From Scytalidium lignicola (taxonomy: Eukaryota; Ascomycota; Leotiomycetes): DNA of 64,000 nt. How positions within the stretch are numbered: position 1 is the stretch's first letter; the number at the start of each line of letters is the position of its first letter. Location: the NCBI GenBank assembly GCA_002812745.2, contig NCSJ02000061.1, positions 100,409 through 164,408 on the forward strand, written 5' to 3'. A model generated the notes under the pieces. That model saw only the letters and a list, made by a program, of their open reading frames with translations, was not told where the DNA came from and made no database searches. The position numbers and the translations under genes were made by a program. This document shows positions 57,702 through 64,000 of this stretch, piece by piece.

Positions 57702-59627
57702 TGTGATTTTGAGCTTCGTTGTTGGAAGTCCGGGTTCATATACCAGCCTATATCAATAGAAAACCTACTATCCTAATTTATTTTTTATAAATTTTTTTCA
57801 TCTCGAAGATTAAAAGTTGGGGTAGGAGAGATAAGACGGTAATCGGCCTTGAACCGCGGAGATGTCCCGTTGAGGTTAGCGGATGCTTGGAGACCCGACC
57901 ATATGGATCGATGCTTGCAATTCGGGCTTCCCACAATGATGTAATAGTGTGTATAGGACTGTTTATATGCATATATATCTTATCTACCGTTAGATTCTGG
58001 TATAGTCGTACTCTTCGTTGTAGGTGACGTGAACCTTGAGTAATAAATCGTAGGTATTCTAACTGGTGGTTTAGTTCTAGGTTGCGTTTTAAAATAAGGT
58101 AAACCCATAGGCTGATAGCTTTCTTGATATGCCGAGGCTGCACTGCCAAAAGAAGCTCGGCAAGCAATGACATTATACCATCTGCAATATCATCTTTCTC
58201 ACCCTACTTAATCTCCCCTTTTCCCTTTTCTCCAACAATAATCCTTGCATTCCAAGTACAAAATGTTACTGTTAGGCCTAACAGGCTCCATTGCAACGGG
58301 GCAAATCAACCGTCTCTTCAATTCTCTCCTAGCCGCCTTACTCCCTCTTAGCAATTCATGCCGACCTCATTGCGCGTCAATAAGTGAAGCCTGGTATACA
58401 AGGCTACATGAAGATAGTAGCCCACTTCTCCTTTATTACTTCTGACCTCCTTTACTTTCTTTCCCAAATGACGATATCTCAAAAGGTATGCCATTAAATC
58501 AGCCTGCGCTTAGGAGACAAGTCTTTAAAGATAATAAAGAGAAGGAGAAAGACTGTATTATGCTCAATAACATTGTCCACTCGACTGTCAGAAAGGAAAT
58601 ATACAGACAATTGTTATGATGTTATCTGTAAAGCAATCAGGCTATTTTTAGACGTTCCGCTCCTTTTCAAGAGTAGCTTAGATAGACTTTGTCAGAAGGT
58701 TATGGCCATTGCTGTGCATAATCCAGAAGTACAGACGAAAAGACTAATAGGGAGAGATTCCTAACTTATAGGGGAGGATGTAAAGAACAGAGTTAAGAGC
58801 TAAAGCAATGTAAGAGACAAGGCTAAAATATTTAAGGTGTGAAGAACTAGTATTGTCGTAGTAGTCTGGAACGACGGAAGCAAGAAGGAGTTGAAGATTG
58901 AGTTAGAAAGGGCTATACGTGAAGTAAGGAGAAAGTTCGCGTTAATAGGTTTGGCTGTTATGGTTATGCCTGCCTTTTTCTAGGTTAGCAGGCTTGTAGA
59001 CTTATTACCGGGGTCTAGTTATTGATAAGAGGTGGAATGAAGAGCAGCTTAAGAAGAAGACTAAACTTTGATAGGTTTGCACTCATTTATGTATCATTTG
59101 GACACACCTATTCCTTTTTGCCATCCAATGACTGCTCAAAAGCCAAGTCCAGTTAACTCAAGAGAAGGACCTAACCACAAGTTTCTAAATCGAAGGCTGT
59201 CCTTTAGATAACGGGCATATTCTTGCTTTCCGGACGATGTCTATAGCTACTAGAGCTTTGTAGGCTAGGCTCATCATAAGCCTAGTTGCAGACATTGTTG
59301 ATAGCCTCATCGATGCAAATCTATGCCCATAGTATAAGTTTCTTTTTCTAATGCTACTAGGGCTGTTGTGCGAAGGCTGCAGTTGCTACGCATAGTGCTC
59401 TCTTTTGGAGGGTATTTAGCGTCCGAAGTATTCTTTTCCTTCTTGTCTTTCCCCCTAGTAATCCTGAGGGATGTACCAGACTGAGCATGCTTATGTTATG
59501 ACCGGCAAGACTAACTAGTTACTGCATTGTCAGTTTCAGGATCTCTTCGCTTGTAAATCCCTAGGTAGACCCTGTAATCGCTTGTATGGCTGCTATTGAT
59601 TTGGTTGAAGTTGTAGCTTATTTTCTT
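57702..59627. other. 1.9 kb without an intact gene; decayed repeat in the second half
   Basis: 57702-58500 is the promoter side of the Old Yellow Enzyme and contains an unsupported 131-codon frame at 58173-57778. From about 58560 to 59500 all frames have stops but the composition is coding-like (text such as HPMTAQKPSPVNSREGP), so a decayed repeat or gene is likely. I cannot name it. Confidence 0.45.
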
Positions 59628-59692
59628 GTAGCTTTTCTCTTTAGTACAGAATCGATTAATGTCGTGCCTTAAATATAGCCGTGCGAGCTGTG
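59628..59692 (+). repeat. Direct repeat B (partner at 49.81 kb)
   Basis: GTAGCTTTTCTCTTTAGTACAG, then ATCGATTAATGTCGTG and TAGCCGTGCGAGC, matching repeat A in order and strand. The two copies bracket the 9.8-kb block with the four flavin/hydrolase genes. The rest to 60041 is promoter of the next aldo/keto reductase. Confidence 0.7.
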
Positions 59693-60041
59693 ACAAACCC
59701 CTCAGCCCCTCCATTAACCAAGAACCGCTAGATACCGCCAAACACCGCCAAACACCGATACAACCCGTACAGATTCTAAGCCCATTCTAAGATCTTTTAC
59801 GATTTTCTCAGCTACACGTGCTAAAATTCGTACCCGACAGTATCGTTGCTGGAAAATCTCTAGATCCGCGGCTAGATCTTCGGAGTAATATCCTGCGAGC
59901 CATAAAAGCGCTAACAAGTTTTACTACCACGACTACGTAACTCAATCACACAACATACATAAACTTTATCTTCTTTTATTTTTGCTTAGACATTCTGTTC
60001 AAGGTACTCTCAAATTATTCCGTGAGGAAAAATTTCAAGAA

Positions 60042-61202
60042 ATGGCGGACACTACCTTCAAACTCAACACTGGCGCTGAGATCCCCGCATTAGGCTTTGG
60101 AACATGGCAATCACCGCCGGGTGAGGTACAGAAAGCAGTTTCACACGCTCTTAAGATTGGGTATAAACATGTTGACGGCGGTAATATTCAACAATTTTGA
60201 ACTATCTTGAACNAAAAAAAATACTAATTGCGCTCAGCCTACTGCTACGGCAACGAAAATGAAGTTGGTAATGGCCTGAAGGAAGCTTTCGACTCCGGAC
60301 TAAAGAGAGAAGATGTTTTCGTCACCACTAAATTGTGGTGTACTTATCACTCGCGTGTGGAGGAGAATCTTGATAAGAGTCTCAAGAGTTTAGGATTGGA
60401 TTATGTAGATCTATATCTCATACACTGGCCGGTGGCTATGAATCCAAATGGTACCTCACTCAAGCACCAAGCTCTTTAAATTCAATAAAGTAGAAGAAAG
60501 AAAAGAGGAAAAGTATTAATGATCATTTACTTTAGGAAATGACGATCGATTCCCTAAACTCCCAGATGGAAGCCGTGACATTGTCTGGGATTGGAAACAC
60601 ACGCAGACATGGAAGGAAATGGAGAAAGTCCTGGCAACAGGTAAAGCTAAGGCCATTGGTGTTGCCAATTACAGCCTGAAGTTCCTCCAGGAGCTCCTTG
60701 CCGTCGCGACTGTCATCCCAGCAGTGAACCAGATTGAAATCCACCCGCAATTACCTCAGCAAGAGATTGTTGATTTCTGTAAGGAGAAAGGGATCCACAT
60801 TACTGCTTACAGCCCCCTTGGCAGCACGGGAAGTCCTTTATTGACAGCTCCTGCGGTCGTTGAGGTTGCGAAGAAGAAGGGCGTGACCCCAGCTTCTGTG
60901 TTGTTAAGCTATCATGGTAAGTTCCCGTTTGAGACTTTAAAGGCTCTTAAAAGAAATTGTCCTAGGAAGAAAATACTAATGACAGAGCAGTTGCGGAAGG
61001 ACGCTCTGTGCTGGCTAAGTCGGTAACCCCGGAGCGTATCGAGGCCAATATGAAGCTAGTAAACTTAGATAAAGAAGATTTAAAGGTCATTCACGACTAC
61101 TCTGCAGAGCTAAAGAAGGAGGGGAAGCTTAACAGATACGTCTATCCTGGGTTTGGAGTAAACTTTGGATTCCCAGATCAGACTTCAGGCAGAGTGCCTT
61201 GA
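60042..61202 (+). CDS. Aldo/keto reductase, 314 aa, 4 exons
   Basis: Exons 60042-60180, 60238-60450, 60536-60916 and 60991-61202. Tetrad Asp45, Tyr50 ([15 protein letters not shown], formed across the first splice), Lys78 (VTTKLW) and His109 (LIHWP). Substrate-side [12 protein letters not shown] and [10 protein letters not shown] are typical of fungal polyol/aldose reductases and glycerol-type dehydrogenases. The C-terminal NADP loop reads [17 protein letters not shown]. The first intron contains an N next to an A-run. ATG chosen where family similarity begins ([11 protein letters not shown]); an upstream in-frame TTG extension is unlikely. Only distantly like the reductase at 32.2 kb. Likely cytosolic NADPH-linked carbonyl/aldose reduction. 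Confidence 0.9.
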
Positions 61203-61359
61203 ACTAGTGAGAATGGTTATTATAACATAACACATGAAATACTAGAACCAGAGTATCAAGCGCTTAAAGAATCTACATAATTGATAAGGAATAGATTTAT
61301 TTTATGATAACCTTTTTTGGAGATACACTCGAAACTCTGGCTAAGATTATTTGTGCTTT

Positions 61360-62706
61360 TTACTTCATGTCAACTAAAACCTTAAGCACAAGGTTCCCAT
61401 TGTCGTCCTTAACTTTTGCAGCCGTCTCAAATGCTTTCGGTATATTCTCTAACCCTCTATATCTCTGTGTGATTAAAGAGGTCAAGTCTGGAAGATCCTC
61501 ATTCCCACTCGATACAAGTTTAATTGCCTCCTCGTAGGTGTTTGCATATCTGAACACCCCGATCAGATCAACTTCTCGTAGAGCAGCAGCTGATATCGGA
61601 AGAGTTTGTATTGGATTACCCATGCCGATCATCATGATTTTGCCTCCGGGGCGAGTTGCCTATTGTATTTTAGTATCTGTGTATAACAAGATCATTAAAA
61701 TCAGGCACATACATATATTGCGGTCTGAAGACAAGATTCGACGCCAGTACATTCGAAGACTGCGTCAACTTCTCCAAGTTCTTCTTGCCTTTCCATGGAA
61801 GGTATGATTTCCTTTGCAGCCTTATTGGCTAAGTTCCTTGCAAACTGTAATTTATCTTCAATCTTCTCATGCCGTTCCATCGGGACCACAATACCCCCAT
61901 CAGCAAATCCGTGGTCAATCGCAAACTTTACTCTGTCGGGTTGGATATCTGCAATAAACACTACTTTTGCTTTATTGACTTTGCACATGGCTGCGCAGAG
62001 GAGACCAACCGCGCCAGCTCCGAAAATAAGGGCCTTGCTCTGCGGCTTCAAGGCTGCTCTCTTCGACCCATGCATAGCAACGCTTAGAGGTTCCAGTAAG
62101 GCCCCCAATTCTAATGGGACAGTAGGAGGTAATCTATAGCAGTTTGTTAATTTCAGATCTGGATTTTAACAATGGCATAAAGGGGGTTATCTTACTTGTA
62201 ACACCAATCAGCAGATTGGTTAATTCTCTCTTGCAATGTCCCCTGAAAATGAGGAAACGACTTTGCAGAACTCCTAAATCTCATCTCCTTGCAGATATTA
62301 TACCTACCTTCTTGGCATCTCTCACAATTCCCACATGGCTGTCCGACTTCAAGAGCAACCTGATCTCCAACCTTAAGATTGCTCACTTGAGGACCAACTG
62401 CAACAACTGTTCCCGCCGATTCATGGCCCAGTGTCATTGGTTCTTTAACTATTATATCTCCATTTCGATAGTGACCAAAATAATGAAGGTCCGAGCCGCA
62501 TAATCCAGTTGTTTGGACCGCTACTTGGACTTCCTTTGGGCCTGGAGGAGGAAGCTGTCGGGTTTCCTACCCAAGGTTTGTCAGCCTCGCGCGGGGTCAA
62601 TGGTCGAATGATAGCCACATCAACAACAGGTTAAACATACAACTCGCAAATCTTTGATGCCATGAAGAACAGATGCTTGTACGGTAGATATACTTAAATT
62701 TGACAT
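61360..62706 (-). CDS. Zinc-dependent polyol dehydrogenase (sorbitol/xylitol type MDR), 385 aa
   Basis: Exons 62706-62641, 62566-62196, 62133-61713 and 61659-61360. Catalytic zinc ligands sit in TTGLCGSDLHYFG and MTLGHESAGTV. The structural zinc loop has GQPCGNCERCQEGRYNIC with all four cysteines. The NAD Rossmann motif is FGAGAVGLL followed by IADIQPDR; the aspartate points to NAD rather than NADP. The C-terminus LVLKVLVDMK is typical of fungal xylitol/L-arabinitol/sorbitol dehydrogenases. It oxidises a sugar alcohol to a ketose in the cytosol. Divergent from the short-chain dehydrogenase with 207 bp between the two start codons, so they probably share a regulator. Confidence 0.92.
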
Positions 62707-62913
62707 TGTGAATAGCTTTGTTGGAGAAAAAGGATAAAATTTCACCGCCGATGATCGGTCGTGAATACCCCATATTATATTTGCCGCTGTCCCAATTGCC
62801 GCAGCGGGGTATGACGGGACTTAAAATTTTTCAGAGCGGTGCTACTGTATCATCATAGATTCCTCTCATTCTTTCGTCTATTAAGTCCAGGATAAGCTCT
62901 GTAAGGAAGCACC
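62707..62913. promoter_or_regulatory. 207-bp divergent promoter (polyol dehydrogenase / SDR)
   Basis: Only 207 bp separate the two ATGs, which point away from each other. It contains CCGCCGATGATCGGTCG and CCGCAGCGG, GC-rich inverted-half motifs of the kind bound by Zn2Cys6 factors (CCG/CGG triplets). Binding is inferred. Confidence 0.5.
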
Positions 62914-63820
62914 ATGGCTTCAGCAGCTATTCAAACAATGTTCTCCCTGGAGGGCCAAACTGCTCTTGTGACTGGTGGAACGCGGGGTATTGGGCAAGCT
63001 GTTGCGATTGCTCTGGCTGAAGCTGGTGCCGATGTTCTTCTTGTCCAAGTAAGATCTTATACTTTTAACTAATATAGAGTAATACTTGGCTAAAATGTAC
63101 TTTCCAGCGAGACAGAAGTCAGACTGCGACCCAGAAAGCTATTGAAGCTCTTGGTAGGAAGGCAATTGTGTACACCGCAGACCTAGCCTCAAAAGATGAT
63201 GTAGCTGCTCTCACTCCAGCAATCCTCAAAGATGGCCATACCATACAAATACTTGTCACTTGTGCCGGTGTTCAACGTCGCAATCCGAGTGAAAAATTTC
63301 TAGACAATGACTGGGATGAAGTATGCAGACTTATATTTCCCGTTTCATAAGAGATAATACTAAAAGGCAATCCTAGGTCCTTCAAGTTAACTTGAACTCG
63401 GTATTTACGCTCTGTCGAGATGTAGGAGCTCAAATGCTCAAACAAGACAAAGCACTAAATGGACGTCGCGGCAGTATTATAAATTTTGCATCTCTACTCT
63501 CGTTCCAAGGAGGACTTACTGTTCCAGCATACGCCGCTTCAAAAGGAGGCGTAGCGCAATTAACAAAAGCACTAGCTAATGAGTGGACCTCGAAGGGAAT
63601 AACCGTGAATGCCATTGCTCCAGGTTACATTGAAACAGATATGAATTATGCTCTTCTCCATGATAAAGAAAGACTAGCTGCTATTTCCGCACGAATTCCC
63701 GCTGGGAGATGGGGGACCGCTGAGGATATGAAGGGAGCTGTCATCTTCTTAGCTAGTCAGGGTAGTTCCTATGTTAGTGGTCATATCCTGACTGTTGATG
63801 GTGGTTGGATGGGTAGATGA
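62914..63820 (+). CDS. Short-chain dehydrogenase, 2-deoxy-D-gluconate 3-dehydrogenase-like, 263 aa
   Basis: Exons 62914-63048, 63108-63320 and 63377-63820. Classical SDR: cofactor motif TGGTRGIG (20-27), [16 protein letters not shown] in place of [13 protein letters not shown] with the catalytic Ser, YAASKGG with Tyr-Lys, and the C-terminal [32 protein letters not shown]. Closest in style to KduD/2-deoxy-gluconate 3-dehydrogenase and related sugar-acid or polyol dehydrogenases. The pairing with a divergent polyol dehydrogenase and an aldo/keto reductase suggests one sugar or polyol pathway. Nothing recognised in 63821-64000. Confidence 0.92.
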
Positions 63821-64000
63821 GAAGATAAATTCATCATAGTTCGAGTATTATTAGAATACTTCTAGTTGATCTTCACATAGTCACTGAATAATAACAAATA
63901 TAGAGACACAAGTATTTGTATGGATCGAGTTACTAAGCACAAGTAAAGCTTGCTACCCGCTACTCTCGTAGGGGGTGCTTGCACTTTAGATGGTCAATTG

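Noticed and set aside
57778..58173. 131-aa ORF on the minus strand
   Set aside because: No recognisable domain, unusual composition and lysine-tailed end; treated as chance.

Overview
The window looks like a chromosome segment of a filamentous ascomycete (Pezizomycotina). Genes carry short GT..AG introns of about 45-90 bp. There are Zn2Cys6 transcription factors, pseudokinase and F-box families, and fungal copia, chromodomain gypsy, Tad-like LINE, pogo/Fot1 and hAT elements. Composition is bipartite. AT-rich blocks (1-5.4 kb and about 34.6-49.8 kb) hold elements whose codons are changed mainly by C-to-T and G-to-A transitions, with CAA/CAG to TAA/TAG and TGG to stop. This is the pattern expected from repeat-induced point mutation (RIP). 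The islands between are balanced in composition and carry spliced genes. No tRNA, rRNA or CRISPR array was seen.

Layout. 1-5.4 kb: RIP-degraded Ty1/copia element with a 3' LTR. 5.4-10.3 kb: a pogo/Fot1 fragment, a solo LTR, a 27-bp tandem repeat and a complete but dead 2.4-kb pogo element with ~98-bp TIRs, inserted a few bases before the start codon of a DUF3435 (Starship-captain-type tyrosine recombinase) relic. 10.96-16.86 kb: a nearly intact Tad-like LINE on the minus strand that abuts and interrupts the DUF3435 relic. 17.8-24.5 kb: three related pseudokinase genes (one intact, one with at least one stop, one with four stops) and an F-box-like pseudogene. 24.6-26.2 kb: nested solo LTRs with exact 5-bp target duplications inside a BED-finger hAT fragment. 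26.5-34.6 kb: three Zn2Cys6 regulators (one intact, two with damaged zinc clusters), a perfect 158-bp inverted repeat and an aldo/keto reductase with a GC-AG intron. 34.6-49.8 kb: AT-rich block with a RIP-killed RpiB-type sugar isomerase, a 6.5-kb chromodomain gypsy element with both LTRs, and two non-autonomous hAT-like elements with 8-bp target duplications.

50-64 kb is a healthy catabolic neighbourhood. A class A FAD monooxygenase, a Baeyer-Villiger monooxygenase, an enol-lactonase-like alpha/beta hydrolase and an Old Yellow Enzyme lie together; their chemistry would suit oxidative breakdown of an aromatic, cyclic ketone or enone compound. A related short repeat lies on each side of this block. 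Next come a second aldo/keto reductase, a zinc polyol dehydrogenase and a short-chain dehydrogenase, the last two divergent from a 207-bp shared promoter. With the RpiB relic these resemble a polyol or sugar-acid utilisation set. Functions are inferred from motifs and remembered family patterns; no database search was possible. Exon boundaries were read by eye from GT/GC..AG sites and preserved reading frame.
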